Source of the DNA: Methyloceanibacter methanicus
GTDB lineage: Bacteria > Pseudomonadota > Alphaproteobacteria > Rhizobiales > Methyloligellaceae
DNA: 64,000 bases
Assembly: GCF_001723285.1 (NCBI RefSeq)
Contig: NZ_LPWG01000010.1
Coordinates: 124,001 to 188,000 of the forward strand
Direction: 5' to 3'
Under the pieces are notes generated by a model, which saw only the letters and a program-made list of their open reading frames with translations, was not told where the DNA came from and searched no databases. This document shows, one piece after another, positions 1-9,260 of the stretch (position 1 is its first letter; every line of letters starts with the position of its first letter). Both the position numbers and the translations under genes were made by a program.

Positions 1-869
1 GCAGCGCAAGGCGCGTCCTCACGCTCGAATGGATCGAGGGCACGCCCATGAGCGACGTCGACACGCTCAAGGCCAAGGGTCACGACCTCAAGGCGCTGGG
101 CGCGACGCTCATGCAGGCCTTCCTGCGACACGCGCTGCGCGACGGGTTCTTCCATGCCGACATGCACCAGGGAAATCTCTTCGTCGATGCGGACGGCTGC
201 ATCGTCGCGGTCGATTTCGGCATCATGGGGCGTCTCGGCATGAAGGAGCGGCGCTTTCTCGCCGAGATCCTTTACGGCTTCATCACCCGCGATTACGCCC
301 GCGTGGCCCAAGTCCATTTCGATGCGGGCTACGTGCCGCGCAAACATTCGGTGGCTCAGTTCGCGCAGGCCCTGCGCGCGATCGGCGAGCCGATCATGGA
401 CCGCCCCGCGAGCGAGATCTCCATGGCCCAGCTGCTGGGGCAGCTTCTGCAGTACACGGAAGTCTTCGACATGCAGACCCGGCCCGAGCTGATCCTGCTT
501 CAGAAGACCATGGTCGTGGTCGAGGGCGTCGGCCGCAACCTCGATCCGGAGCTGAACATGTGGGTCGTCTCCGAGCCGGTGGTGAAGGACTGGCTCGAGA
601 GCCAGCTCGGGGCCGGCGCGCGGATCGAGCAGGCGGCCGAAGGCGCCGCGTCGGTCGGCCGTTTCGTCGGCGATCTGCCCAAGCTCCTGCGCCAGGCCGA
701 GCGGACGGCCGATGCGTTCGGCGCCATGGCCGAAGACGGGCTGAAGCTGGACGACGAAAGCGTGGCGCGGCTGGCCCAGGCCCAGAAATCCCAGGACCGC
801 TGGACGCGGATCGGCATTTGGGTCGGCGCCTTGGCGCTGCTCACCATCGCCGCCACGATGATCTTCTGA
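1..869 (+). CDS. ubiB: UbiB-family ubiquinone biosynthesis kinase-like protein, 3' part
   Basis: The gene enters from outside the window; the frame is open from base 3 and the visible part is 288 residues. UbiB is an atypical protein-kinase-like ATPase needed for ubiquinone biosynthesis at the inner membrane. Seen in order: RRVLTLEWIEGTP, the catalytic-loop analogue HADMHQGNLFVD (HxDxxxxN), the metal-binding VDFG motif, and a hydrophobic C-terminal segment (ALALLTIAATMIF) that fits the family's C-terminal membrane anchor. It is followed after about 60 bases by coaBC on the same strand; ubiB (often preceded by ubiE) beside coaBC and dut is a common alphaproteobacterial order. An internal ATG at base 48 lies within the conserved domain and is not the start. 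Confidence 0.93.
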   Translation, partial: SARRVLTLEWIEGTPMSDVDTLKAKGHDLKALGATLMQAFLRHALRDGFFHADMHQGNLFVDADGCIVAVDFGIMGRLGMKERRFLAEILYGFITRDYARVAQVHFDAGYVPRKHSVAQFAQALRAIGEPIMDRPASEISMAQLLGQLLQYTEVFDMQTRPELILLQKTMVVVEGVGRNLDPELNMWVVSEPVVKDWLESQLGAGARIEQAAEGAASVGRFVGDLPKLLRQAERTADAFGAMAEDGLKLDDESVARLAQAQKSQDRWTRIGIWVGALALLTIAATMIF

Positions 870-928
870 GGGCCGATCTCGGGCCCCACTGTGATAGACT
901 AAACCCGACGAACCCAAGGACGGACCCC

Positions 929-2155
929 ATGCTTCCCGGCAAGCGCATCCTTCTGATCGTTGGCGGCGGTATTGCCGCCTACAAGGCCCTGGAGCTCGTT
1001 CGCCGTCTGCGCGAGCGGGGCGCGGCCGTGCGCGTGGTCCTCACCAGAGGCGGGGCGGAGTTCGTGACGCCGCTCTCCTTTTCGACGCTCTCCGGCGACA
1101 AGACCTTCACCGATCTCTTCGATCTCAAGGACGAGGCGGAGATCGGCCATATCCAGCTTTCGCGCGAAGCCGACCTTGTGGTGGTGCGCCCGCGACGGCG
1201 GACCTGCTCGCCAAGATGGCGAACGGCCTTGCGAAACGATCTCGCCTCCACCGTGCTCATGGCGACGGACAAGACCGTGCTCGTGGCGCCGGCCATGAAC
1301 GTGCGCATGTGGGAGCATCCCGCGACCATGCGGAACGTCGCCACCTTGCGCGCCGACGGCGTGCGCTTTGTCGGGCCGGACGAGGGCGACATGGCGTGCG
1401 GCGAGTTCGGTCCCGGCCGCATGGCCGAGCCGGAGGCCATCGCCGATGCGATCGAGCGTATCCTGCCGGGTCTGCACGGTGCGTCGCTCGCGGGCCGTCA
1501 CGTGCTGATCACCGCCGGGCCGACCTACGAGCCGATCGACCCCGTGCGCTACATCGCCAACCGCTCGTCCGGCAAGCAGGGCCATGCTTTGGCCCGCGTC
1601 GCCAAGGACATGGGGGCGAAGGTCACCCTCGTTTCGGGTCCGACGAACCTGCCGGACATGCCGGGCGTGACGACGATCAAGGTCGAGACGGCGACGGATA
1701 TGCTGGATGCCGCCCTCGCCGCCTTGCCGGTCGATGTCGCGATCTGCGCCGCGGCCGTTGCCGATTGGCGCGCGGCCCATCAGGCGGCACAGAAGCTGAA
1801 GAAGGAAGACGGCCAGACCGGGCTCAATCTGGCGCTTGCCCGCAACCCCGACATTCTCGCGACCCTCGCGGCACCCGGCGCGCGGCGTCCGACCCTGGTC
1901 ATCGGCTTCGCGGCCGAGACCGAGACCATCATCACCCACGCGCAGGCCAAGCTCAGCCGTAAAGGCGCGGACTGGATTGTCGCCAACGACGTGTCCCCGG
2001 ACACGGGCATCATGGGCGGGGACCATACGGAGGTGCATCTCGTCTCCGCCACCGGTGTCGAGGACTGGCCGGCCATGGGCAAGGACGAGATGGCCGCGAA
2101 GCTCCTCGCCCGGGCGGCCGAAGCCCTGCACGCGATGCAGCTTGCGGCCGAGTGA
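929..2155 (+). CDS. coaBC: Bifunctional phosphopantothenoylcysteine decarboxylase / phosphopantothenate-cysteine ligase
   Basis: Makes 4'-phosphopantetheine from phosphopantothenate and cysteine in coenzyme A synthesis. The 408-residue protein has an N-terminal flavin decarboxylase (CoaC, about 1-180) with His74 in GHIQ, PAMN at 121-124 and the flap Cys157 in ACGEFGPGR, then the CTP-dependent ligase (CoaB, about 190-400) with [15 protein letters not shown] and a KLKK motif. Residues 87-102 read [16 protein letters not shown]. Shifting the frame there gives the expected [16 protein letters not shown], so one base is missing near 1187 and one extra A lies in 1234-1236. The two errors cancel and the rest is in frame. 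The start ATG is the one that gives a standard N-terminus ([16 protein letters not shown]). dut follows after 10 bases. Confidence 0.93.
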   Translation: MLPGKRILLIVGGGIAAYKALELVRRLRERGAAVRVVLTRGGAEFVTPLSFSTLSGDKTFTDLFDLKDEAEIGHIQLSREADLVVVRPRRRTCSPRWRTALRNDLASTVLMATDKTVLVAPAMNVRMWEHPATMRNVATLRADGVRFVGPDEGDMACGEFGPGRMAEPEAIADAIERILPGLHGASLAGRHVLITAGPTYEPIDPVRYIANRSSGKQGHALARVAKDMGAKVTLVSGPTNLPDMPGVTTIKVETATDMLDAALAALPVDVAICAAAVADWRAAHQAAQKLKKEDGQTGLNLALARNPDILATLAAPGARRPTLVIGFAAETETIITHAQAKLSRKGADWIVANDVSPDTGIMGGDHTEVHLVSATGVEDWPAMGKDEMAAKLLARAAEALHAMQLAAE

Positions 2156-2165
2156 GCGGTCTCGC

Positions 2166-2624
2166 ATGAGCGTTGTCCTCGGTGTCCTGCGACTTCCTCA
2201 TGGAAGAGACATGAGGATTCCAATTTACGAGACAGAGCACGCCGCCGGCCTCGATATCATGGCGGCCATCCCGGAGGATAAACCGCTCAACCTGGCGCCA
2301 GGCCAACGAGAACTGGTTTCGACCGGGCTCGTGCTCGAAGTGCCGGCCGGTTTCGAGGCGCAGGTGCGTCCCCGCTCGGGGCTGGCCCTCAAGCACGGTG
2401 TGACGGTGCTCAACAGCCCCGGGACGATCGACGCGGATTACCGCGGGGAAGTGAAGGTCCTCCTGATCAACCTGGGCCAGGTGGCATTCGAGATCCGGCG
2501 CGGCGACCGCATCGCGCAACTCGTCGTCGCTCCGGTCTCTCAGGTCGAGGTCGTCTTGGTCGAGACTGTGACGGATACGGGTCGAGGCGAGGGCGGATTC
2601 GGATCGACCGGGTCCAGCGCCTGA
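2166..2624 (+). CDS. dut: Deoxyuridine 5'-triphosphate nucleotidohydrolase (dUTPase)
   Basis: Hydrolyses dUTP to dUMP and pyrophosphate, keeping uracil out of DNA and feeding dTMP synthesis. The 152-residue protein shows the five trimeric dUTPase motifs: AGLDI (1), PRSGLA (2), [14 protein letters not shown] (3, with the catalytic Asp), RIAQLVV (4) and the C-terminal [11 protein letters not shown] (5). The ATG chosen lies 10 bases after the coaBC stop, consistent with a coaBC-dut operon; a second in-frame ATG 45 bases on (MRIPIY) would still keep all motifs. Confidence 0.95.
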   Translation: MSVVLGVLRLPHGRDMRIPIYETEHAAGLDIMAAIPEDKPLNLAPGQRELVSTGLVLEVPAGFEAQVRPRSGLALKHGVTVLNSPGTIDADYRGEVKVLLINLGQVAFEIRRGDRIAQLVVAPVSQVEVVLVETVTDTGRGEGGFGSTGSSA

Positions 2625-2665
2625 TCGGGCTGGTGGCCCCCGCCCAGAGCGCCTAGATAGGGACC

Positions 2666-3478
2666 ATGCTGACAGACGAGGAAATCGCCCGCTATCGCCG
2701 GCATCTGGTCTTGAAGGAGATCGGCGGCGAGGGGCAGCAGCGCCTGAAAGCCGCCAGCGTGCTCGTGATCGGCGCGGGCGGCCTCGGCTCTCCGCTCATC
2801 TTGTATCTCGCGGCCGCGGGGGTCGGGCGGATCGGCATCATCGAGACGGACCGCGTGAGTCTGGACAATCTCCAGCGCCAGGTGCTGCACGAGACCGAGG
2901 CCGTCGGCAAGCGCAAGACGCGCAGCGCGGCCGAGACCGTCATGCGACTCAATCCGCATGTGGAGGTGCAGCTCTTCACGACGCGGCTCGTGGCCGAAAA
3001 CGCGCTGAGCATCGTCGGCGCCTTCGACATTGTCGCCGACGGCTCCGACAATTTCGCCACGCGCTACCTCGTGAACGATGCGTGCTATTTCGCGAAGCGG
3101 CCGCTGGTCACCGCGGCGGTGGGACCGCTCGATGGTCAGCTCACGACCTTTCGTGCCTTCGAGACCGACGCGGACGGGCAGCCCAATCCGAACTATCGCT
3201 GCCTGTTTCCGGCGCCGCCCCCGGAGGGAACCGTCCCGGCCTGTTCGGAAGCGGGGATCCTGGGCGCGGTAGCCGGGGTCTTGGGCTGCCTTCAGGCCGT
3301 GGAGGTCGTCAAGGAGCTTCTCGGGATCGGCGAGGGGCTGGTGGGCCGGCTCCTGCTCTATGACGCGCTTCAGGCGCGGGTCTCCACGGTTCGTTACGCC
3401 TGGGACCCGGAAAACCCCCTCAACGGCGAAAATCCCAGGCTCCGGGACCTGTCCCACCACAGCGCCCCCGTTGCGTGA
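2666..3478 (+). CDS. moeB: MoeB/ThiF-type E1 adenylyltransferase (HesA/MoeB/ThiF family)
   Basis: Enzymes of this family adenylate the C-terminal Gly-Gly of a small sulfur-carrier protein (MoaD or ThiS) for molybdopterin or thiamine synthesis. The 270-residue protein has the nucleotide-binding VIGAGGLGSPLILYLAAAGVG loop (about residues 33-53), the acidic ETDRVSLDNLQRQ segment, DGSDNFATRYLVND, and a candidate acceptor Cys in PACSEAGILG. Unlike E. coli MoeB, the two zinc-binding CxxC pairs are absent: only one Cys remains in NYRCLFP and none near the C-terminus. No moaD or thiS lies next to it, so MoeB versus ThiF cannot be decided from context; MoeB is the better guess from overall length and RRHLVLKEIGGEGQQRL. 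Confidence 0.82.
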   Translation: MLTDEEIARYRRHLVLKEIGGEGQQRLKAASVLVIGAGGLGSPLILYLAAAGVGRIGIIETDRVSLDNLQRQVLHETEAVGKRKTRSAAETVMRLNPHVEVQLFTTRLVAENALSIVGAFDIVADGSDNFATRYLVNDACYFAKRPLVTAAVGPLDGQLTTFRAFETDADGQPNPNYRCLFPAPPPEGTVPACSEAGILGAVAGVLGCLQAVEVVKELLGIGEGLVGRLLLYDALQARVSTVRYAWDPENPLNGENPRLRDLSHHSAPVA

Positions 3479-3622
3479 GGGACCGCGCTGGACCGCGCGG
3501 CAACAGGATTTCTCAATCTTTTGCATCCACGATCGTGTCGTGAAACTCTAGATTGCTCTAGGGGCCACCGATCAAGGGATCGCCCGGCGGCCGTGCCGGG
3601 CGCGCCCATATGGGGCTGCGCG

Positions 3623-4864
3623 ATGTCCGACGAGGCGAGGCAAAAGACCATCACCGCCAGTTGCGCCATTGCGGGCGGCGGTCCGGCGGGCGTCATGCTG
3701 GGCTACCTGCTCGCGCGGGCGGGCGTGAAAGTGGTCGTCCTCGAAAAGCACGAGGACTTCTTCCGGGACTTTCGCGGCGACACGATCCACCCCTCGACCC
3801 TTGAGGTCATGTACGAGCTGGGCCTGCTCGATGCGTTTCTGAAACTGCCCCATGAAAAGGTCGAGCATCTCAGCGCGGAGATCGGCGACCGCACCGTCCA
3901 GATCGCCGACTTCACCCACCTGCCGACCGTGGCCAAATACATCGCCTTCATGCCGCAATGGGACTTCCTCGATTTTCTGGCAGCCGAAGGAAAGAAGAAT
4001 CCAAACTTCGATCTGCACATGGGCGCCGACGTTGACGAACTTCTGACCGAGGGCGGCAAGGTCGTTGGCCTCAAGGCGGCCACCCATGACGGCGACCTCG
4101 AAGTGCGCGCTGACCTCGTGGTCGGCACCGACGGCCGCCACTCCACGGTACGGTCGCTGGCGCGGCTGGAGGTCGAGGACATCGGCGCGCCGATGGACGT
4201 GTTGTGGATGCGCATCTCGCGAAAACCCGAGGACGGCGACGACACGTTCGGCCGCATCGAGCCGGGCCGCTTCTTCATCATGATCAATCGCGGCGACTAC
4301 TGGCAATGCGCCTATGTGATCCCGAAGGGCGGCTTCAATCAGCTCCGGCGCAAGGGGCTGGAGTCGTTCCGGTTGGCCATCATGGCCCTGAAGCCGTCCC
4401 TTGGCGCGCGCGTGCGCGAGCTCGAGACCTGGGACGACGTGAAGCTCCTGTCGGTCAAGGTCGACCGTCTCAAGAAATGGTATCGGCCCGGGCTGCTCTG
4501 CATCGGCGATGCGGCCCACGCCATGTCGCCGATCGGCGGCGTGGGGGTCAATCTCGCGGTTCAGGACGCCGTCGCTACCGCCAATATCCTGGCGCTGCCG
4601 CTGCTGGAGCGGAATGTCGCCGAGGCGGATCTGGCGCGGGTGCAGAAGCGCCGAACCCTGCCCGTTAAGCTGACGCAGCGGATGCAGGTCTTCCTGCAGG
4701 ACCGCGTCATCTCGAACGTCCTGTCGGCCTCGGAGATCACGGAGATCCCGTTCCCCTTGCGGATGCTGAACGACTTTCCGCTGCTCAGGCGCATACCGGG
4801 CCGGATCGTCGGCCTCGGATTCCGGCCCGAGCATGTGGCGCTGCCGGAAGTCATGCGCGCTTGA
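3623..4864 (+). CDS. FAD-dependent aromatic-type monooxygenase (PHBH fold)
   Basis: A 413-residue group A flavoprotein monooxygenase-like enzyme. Seen: the N-terminal dinucleotide-binding AIAGGGPAGVMLGYLLARAG, a DG motif (VGTDGRHSTVR, about residue 170) and the GD motif LCIGDAAHAMSPIGGVG (about residue 290). This layout is that of p-hydroxybenzoate hydroxylase relatives that use NAD(P)H and O2. The start was taken at ATG 3623, since the upstream in-frame extension is low-quality sequence. It stands alone between moeB and the convergent dehydrogenase, so substrate cannot be inferred; a UbiH-like role is less likely because the protein lacks the typical Ubi signature context. Confidence 0.83.
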   Translation: MSDEARQKTITASCAIAGGGPAGVMLGYLLARAGVKVVVLEKHEDFFRDFRGDTIHPSTLEVMYELGLLDAFLKLPHEKVEHLSAEIGDRTVQIADFTHLPTVAKYIAFMPQWDFLDFLAAEGKKNPNFDLHMGADVDELLTEGGKVVGLKAATHDGDLEVRADLVVGTDGRHSTVRSLARLEVEDIGAPMDVLWMRISRKPEDGDDTFGRIEPGRFFIMINRGDYWQCAYVIPKGGFNQLRRKGLESFRLAIMALKPSLGARVRELETWDDVKLLSVKVDRLKKWYRPGLLCIGDAAHAMSPIGGVGVNLAVQDAVATANILALPLLERNVAEADLARVQKRRTLPVKLTQRMQVFLQDRVISNVLSASEITEIPFPLRMLNDFPLLRRIPGRIVGLGFRPEHVALPEVMRA

Positions 4865-4881
4865 GCGGCGCAGCGTCCGTT

Positions 4882-5874
4882 CTAGAACATCGCCGGATGA
4901 ACGCGGTCGGGCGGGGCATGACCGTCGAGAAAGGTCTTGATGTTGACGATGACCTTCTCGCCCATATCGACGCGGCCCTCGAGCGTGGCCGATCCCATAT
5001 GCGGCAGCACCACGACCTTGTCGCTGCGTAGCAGCTTCGGGTTCACCGCGGGCTCGTGCTCGAACACGTCGAGGCCGGCGCCGGCCAGTTCGTTGTTCTC
5101 GACCATGCGGGCCAGGGCGTTCTCGTCGATCACCTCGCCGCGCGCGGTGTTGACGATATAGGCCGACGGCTTGAGGAGCGCGAGGCGGCGCGCCGACAGC
5201 AGGTGGTAGGTCGCCGGCGTATGGGGGCAGTTGATGGAGATGATGTCCATCCGCGCCAGCATCTGGTCGAGACTGTCCCAATAGGTGGCCTCGAGCGCCT
5301 GTTCTATCTCGCCCTGCACCCGGCGCCGGTTGTGATAGTGGATCTGAAGACCGAAGGCCTTGGCCCGCCGCGCCACGGCCTGGCCGATCCGCCCCATGCC
5401 GACAATGCCGAGGCGCTTGCCGTAGATGCGGTGGCCGAGCATCCAGGTGGGCGACCAGCCTTGCCACTCACCGCCGCCGGACTTCAGCAGCGCCGCGCCT
5501 TCGGTCAGACGCCGCGGGACCGCGAGGATCAGGGCCATGGTCATGTCGGCGGTATCCTCGGTGAGGACGCCGGGCGTGTTGGTCACGAGGATCGCGCGAT
5601 TGCGGGCCGTGTCGAGGTCGATATTGTCGACGCCGGTTCCGAACTGGGCGATGAGCTTGAGGTTCGGCCCGGCCTGGCTCAGCACGGAGCGGTCGATCCG
5701 GTCGGTGACGGTCGGCACGAGCACGTTGGCCTCCTTCACGGCCGCGATCAGTTCGTCGCGCGAAAAGGGTTTGTCCTCGAGGTTCAGCCGCGCGTCGAAC
5801 AGCTCCCGCAGTCGCGTCTCCACGACATCCGGCAGCTTACGCGTGACGATAACGAGCGGTCTTTCAGAAGCCAT
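4882..5874 (-). CDS. D-2-hydroxyacid dehydrogenase (glyoxylate/hydroxypyruvate reductase type)
   Basis: NAD(P)H-dependent oxidoreductase of 330 residues acting on 2-oxo/2-hydroxy acids. The Rossmann motif is GIVGMGRIGQAVARRAKAFG. The catalytic triad is visible as Arg in NTARGEVIDE, Glu in DVFEHEP and His in LPHMGSAT. The closest named families are D-glycerate dehydrogenase and glyoxylate reductase (GyaR/GhrB). In a serine-cycle methylotroph such an enzyme could be the hydroxypyruvate reductase, but nothing nearby proves that. It is convergent with the monooxygenase gene and leaves a 219-base upstream gap shared with the next gene. Confidence 0.88.
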   Translation of the reverse strand: MASERPLVIVTRKLPDVVETRLRELFDARLNLEDKPFSRDELIAAVKEANVLVPTVTDRIDRSVLSQAGPNLKLIAQFGTGVDNIDLDTARNRAILVTNTPGVLTEDTADMTMALILAVPRRLTEGAALLKSGGGEWQGWSPTWMLGHRIYGKRLGIVGMGRIGQAVARRAKAFGLQIHYHNRRRVQGEIEQALEATYWDSLDQMLARMDIISINCPHTPATYHLLSARRLALLKPSAYIVNTARGEVIDENALARMVENNELAGAGLDVFEHEPAVNPKLLRSDKVVVLPHMGSATLEGRVDMGEKVIVNIKTFLDGHAPPDRVHPAMF

Positions 5875-6093
5875 AAGTTGTGTCCCGTCAGAAGGTCGGG
5901 CGGTCCCGAGCCCCAGTTTTCGTTGAAATCAGCGCATTGTCTAACAGAAGCGACTCTGAGAGATAAAGCGTCAACTTGGCTCAAACGCGCCGACGGCGCC
6001 CCGAGATGCCCCCAAGTCCGGTTTGGGCCACGATCCGTTCACTTTTCTCCGCCATTCAGAGGATAGGATTGGGCGGCCAAAGGGGGGAAAACG

Positions 6094-6678
6094 ATGGGCT
6101 TTCGCGGGACTGCACGGCTGGGAACGGCGCTGGCACTTGCGGTGAGCGCGCTTCTGGCAGGGGCCGTCCTGTTCGCCACGCCGGCGCATGTCGTCGCGGA
6201 AGAGGCCGTCATCCCCGTCGCCGCGAACGGAAAGAGCTCAGGCCTGCGCGTTCCGCGCTTCGTCAGCCTTAAGTCCAACAAGGTCAATGTCCGGCGCGGT
6301 CCCAGCACCGATCAGGCGATTGTTTGGGTGTTCTCCAGGGCCGGGCTTCCGGTCGAGGTCATTGCCGAGTTCGAGAACTGGCGGCGTGTGCGGGACAGCG
6401 AAGGGGCCGACGGGTGGGTCTTTCACAGCCTCCTCAGCGGACGGCGCACCGTCCTCGTCAGCCCTTGGAGCAAGGCCGGGCAGGGCGCCCCCGTGTCGAT
6501 CCCGCTACACGAGCGCCGCTCGGCCGGGTCCGGCGTCGTGGCGCAGCTTCAGCCGGGGGTCATAGGCGATCTGGTCGCCTGCGATGGACAATGGTGTGAG
6601 CTGTCCGTGGGCAGCTACTCGGGCTACGTCCAGCAGCAAAAGCTCTGGGGCGTGTATCGCGATGAAAAGATCGAGTAG
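6094..6678 (+). CDS. Secreted bacterial SH3-domain protein
   Basis: The 194-residue protein begins with a clear signal peptide (RLGTALALAVSALLAGAVLF, cleavage probably near AHVVA-EE). It carries two bacterial SH3-like repeats: the first at about 60-120 (SNKVNVRRGPSTDQAIVWVF ... GWVFHSLLSG), the second at about 130-190 (QLQPGVIGDLVACDGQWCEL ... GYVQQQKLWGVY). Such proteins are usually periplasmic and thought to bind cell-wall peptides. A strong ribosome site (AAGGGGGG) precedes the ATG. Orthologues next to a 2-hydroxyacid dehydrogenase and irr are common in Hyphomicrobiales. Confidence 0.86.
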   Translation: MGFRGTARLGTALALAVSALLAGAVLFATPAHVVAEEAVIPVAANGKSSGLRVPRFVSLKSNKVNVRRGPSTDQAIVWVFSRAGLPVEVIAEFENWRRVRDSEGADGWVFHSLLSGRRTVLVSPWSKAGQGAPVSIPLHERRSAGSGVVAQLQPGVIGDLVACDGQWCELSVGSYSGYVQQQKLWGVYRDEKIE

Positions 6679-6723
6679 CCGCGTCTCCGGCGGCGGGCGG
6701 GGCGCAAGACCCGCGATGGACGC

Positions 6724-7170
6724 TTAGCCGTCCTTGTCGACGAGACGAACCAGGACGTCGACCCGCGAAATGACCTTCCCGTCCGGCGCCTCGGGCAGAC
6801 CCTCGATGCGAATCGCGTTCGTGTCGATATCCAGCAGGTTCGCGCTGTCCTCGCAGAAGAAGTGAAAATGGTTCGACGTGTTGGTGTCGAAATAGGTCTT
6901 CGCGCCCTCCACGGCCACCGCACGCAGCAGCCCCGCCTCGGTAAACTGGTGCAGCGTGTTGTAGACGGTCGCCAGCGACACCGGCACCTTCGACGCGACG
7001 GCCTCCTCGTGCAGACGCTCGGCCGTCACGTGCCGGTCGCCTTCGGCGAAAAGAAGCCGGGCGAGGGCCAGCCGCTGGCGCGTGGGCCGCAGACCCGCAC
7101 CGCGCAGCAGCTTGGCTGCGTCGCCGGCCGGCGCCATTCTCGGATCGTCTGCAGCGGAGGTGTTTTCCAT
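6724..7170 (-). CDS. irr: Fur-family iron response regulator Irr
   Basis: Irr is the alphaproteobacterial Fur homologue that represses haem synthesis and iron-demand genes when iron is scarce and is itself controlled by haem. The 148-residue form starting at ATG 7170 has the typical LLRGAGLRPTRQRLALARLL, the recognition helix region VPVSLATVYNTLHQFTEAGL, and SNHFHFFCED, the His-rich haem/metal segment. An in-frame ATG at 7191 would add seven residues; neither start has a strong ribosome site. It is divergent from fabA over about 230 bases, the arrangement known from Brucella and rhizobia. I see no clear ICE or RirA box in that gap. Confidence 0.92.
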   Translation of the reverse strand: MENTSAADDPRMAPAGDAAKLLRGAGLRPTRQRLALARLLFAEGDRHVTAERLHEEAVASKVPVSLATVYNTLHQFTEAGLLRAVAVEGAKTYFDTNTSNHFHFFCEDSANLLDIDTNAIRIEGLPEAPDGKVISRVDVLVRLVDKDG

Positions 7171-7402
7171 GGTCTCTAGTGAGTAAGTCATTGAAGCTGG
7201 GAATATAGTGGGAAGCCGCACGAACCGCAATGCTATGCCCTTTAGGCATTTTGGCACTTTGACCTGTATCAGGTGAAGGGCCGAAAAAGCGGCGGCCGAC
7301 GAGGATCGCCAGCCGGGCTTTTGGTGGGCCCATGCATGTGTTAGGAAACCAGCCCACCGACGAGACCGCAATCCCTACGAACCTGACGAAGGGCGAAGAA
7401 GC

Positions 7403-7942
7403 GTGCAAGAACCACTGGCGGAACGGCAGTCCAGCTTCGACTACGAGGACCTGCTCGCATGTGCCCGGGGCGAGTTGTTCGGCCCTGGCAATGCCCAGTT
7501 GCCTCTCCCGCCGATGCTGATGTTCGACCGGATTCCGCTCCTGGAGCCAAGCGGCGGCGAACAGGGCCGCGGCAGGATCGTGGCGGAGTTGGACGTGAAG
7601 CCCGATCTGTGGTTCTTCGCTTGTCACTTCCAGGGCGATCCGGTGATGCCGGGCTGTCTCGGACTGGACGCGCTCTGGCAAATGCTCGGGTTCTTCCTGG
7701 GCTGCACGGGGGCCCGGCAAGGGGCGGCGCTCGGGGTCGGCGAGGTGAAGTTCTCTGGCATGGTAGTGCCGACCGTGAAAAAGATAGAATATGTCGTCGA
7801 ACTGCAGCGGGTCATTCGCCGCAAATTCACGCTCGGGACCGGGGACGGCTGGCTCAAGGCGGACGGTGAAACGATTTACACGGCCAAGGACCTCCGGGTC
7901 GGGCTATTCCAGGCGGACGAGACCGCAGCCGCCAGTGCATAG
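7403..7942 (+). CDS. fabA: 3-hydroxydecanoyl-ACP dehydratase/isomerase FabA
   Basis: Dehydrates 3-hydroxydecanoyl-ACP and isomerises trans-2- to cis-3-decenoyl-ACP, the entry to anaerobic unsaturated fatty acid synthesis. The 179-residue sequence contains the hot-dog active site [20 protein letters not shown], with catalytic His in the CHF motif and Asp in LDALW. Translation begins at a GTG behind a purine-rich GAAGGGCGAAGAA. First gene of fabA-fabB-fabI. Confidence 0.95.
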   Translation: MQEPLAERQSSFDYEDLLACARGELFGPGNAQLPLPPMLMFDRIPLLEPSGGEQGRGRIVAELDVKPDLWFFACHFQGDPVMPGCLGLDALWQMLGFFLGCTGARQGAALGVGEVKFSGMVVPTVKKIEYVVELQRVIRRKFTLGTGDGWLKADGETIYTAKDLRVGLFQADETAAASA

Positions 7943-7996
7943 GGGCCCAATGGATCGGCCCTATGTCACGGCATGGGCCGCAAGGACGTTAAGCCA

Positions 7997-9214
7997 ATGA
8001 GACGCGTTGTCGTTACCGGCATCGGCATCGTTTCCTCGATCGGGAACAATGCTCAGGAAGTCCTGGCCTCACTCCGCGAGGCCAAGTCCGGCATCGTCCG
8101 GGCTGACGAATACGCCGAGCTCGGGTTCCGCTGCCAGGTTCACGGCGCCCCCACGCTCGACTGGGAGGGCATGATCGACCGGAAAGTGCGCCGCTTCATG
8201 GGGGCGGGCGCCGGCTGGAACTATGTGGCCATGGAACAGGCCATCCAAGATTCTGGCCTCGAGGAAAATGATATTTCCAACGAGCGCACCGGTCTGATCA
8301 TGGGCTCCGGCGGTCCGTCGACGCGGGCCATCGTCAAGGCGGCCGATACGACGCGCGAACGCGGCCCCAAGAAGGTGGGCCCCTTCGAAGTGCCCAAAGC
8401 CATGTCTTCGACGAACTCGGCGACGCTGTCGACGCCCTATCACATCAAGGGCGTGAGCTATTCCATTTCGTCGGCCTGTTCCACCAGCGCGCACTGCATC
8501 GGCAACGGCGCGGAACTGATCCAGCTCGGCAAGCAGGACGTGGTCTTCGCCGGCGGTGGCGAGGAACTCGACTGGACGCTCTCCGTCCTGTTCGACTCGA
8601 TGAACGCCATGTCGTCGGACTTCAACGACCAGCCCGAGAAAGCCAGCCGCGCCTATGACGTGGCGCGTGACGGCTTCGTGATTGCGGGCGGCGCGGGCCT
8701 CGTGCTCGAGGAGCTGGAGCATGCCAAGGCGCGCGGCGCGAAGATCTATGCGGAACTCGTCGGCTATGGCGCGACATCGGACGGCTACGACATGGTGCTG
8801 CCCTCGGGCGAGGGATCGGTGCGCTGCATGCGCATGGCCCTGCAGAACCTGAACGGCGAGAAGATCGACTACATCAACCCGCACGCGACGTCGACGCCCC
8901 AGGGCGATGTCTTGGAGATCCAGGCCATTCGCGAGGTGTTCGGCGACGATTGCCCACCGATCAGCGCCACCAAATCGCTCACCGGCCACTCGCTGGGCGC
9001 CGCCGGCGTGCACGAGGCGATCTATTCCCTATTGATGATGAAGAACGGCTTCATTTGCGAGTCGGCGAATATCGAGACCTTGGACCCCGAGGTCGCCGAC
9101 GTACCCATCATTCGTCAGCGTGAGGACGGTGTTGCGCTGAATACGGTAATGTCGAACAGTTTTGGTTTTGGAGGCACGAATGCCTCCCTCGTATTCCGCC
9201 GGTTGAATGGCTGA
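7997..9214 (+). CDS. fabB: 3-oxoacyl-ACP synthase I FabB
   Basis: Condenses malonyl-ACP with acyl-ACP and elongates the cis-unsaturated intermediates made by FabA. The 405-residue protein shows the catalytic triad: Cys in [16 protein letters not shown], His in [10 protein letters not shown] and His in [10 protein letters not shown], with the C-terminal [14 protein letters not shown]. The start [16 protein letters not shown] is the family standard; an upstream in-frame start would add eight unconserved residues. It lies 54 bases after fabA. Confidence 0.96.
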   Translation: MRRVVVTGIGIVSSIGNNAQEVLASLREAKSGIVRADEYAELGFRCQVHGAPTLDWEGMIDRKVRRFMGAGAGWNYVAMEQAIQDSGLEENDISNERTGLIMGSGGPSTRAIVKAADTTRERGPKKVGPFEVPKAMSSTNSATLSTPYHIKGVSYSISSACSTSAHCIGNGAELIQLGKQDVVFAGGGEELDWTLSVLFDSMNAMSSDFNDQPEKASRAYDVARDGFVIAGGAGLVLEELEHAKARGAKIYAELVGYGATSDGYDMVLPSGEGSVRCMRMALQNLNGEKIDYINPHATSTPQGDVLEIQAIREVFGDDCPPISATKSLTGHSLGAAGVHEAIYSLLMMKNGFICESANIETLDPEVADVPIIRQREDGVALNTVMSNSFGFGGTNASLVFRRLNG

Positions 9215-9260
9215 GGCCGGTGGCGCGGGACGTTAGGCAACTTCAGGCAGAGTAAGCACG

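Noticed and set aside
7192-7402. Iron box (ICE or RirA type) in the irr-fabA gap
   Set aside because: No convincing TTTAGAA-type or TGA-N9-TCA palindrome by eye.
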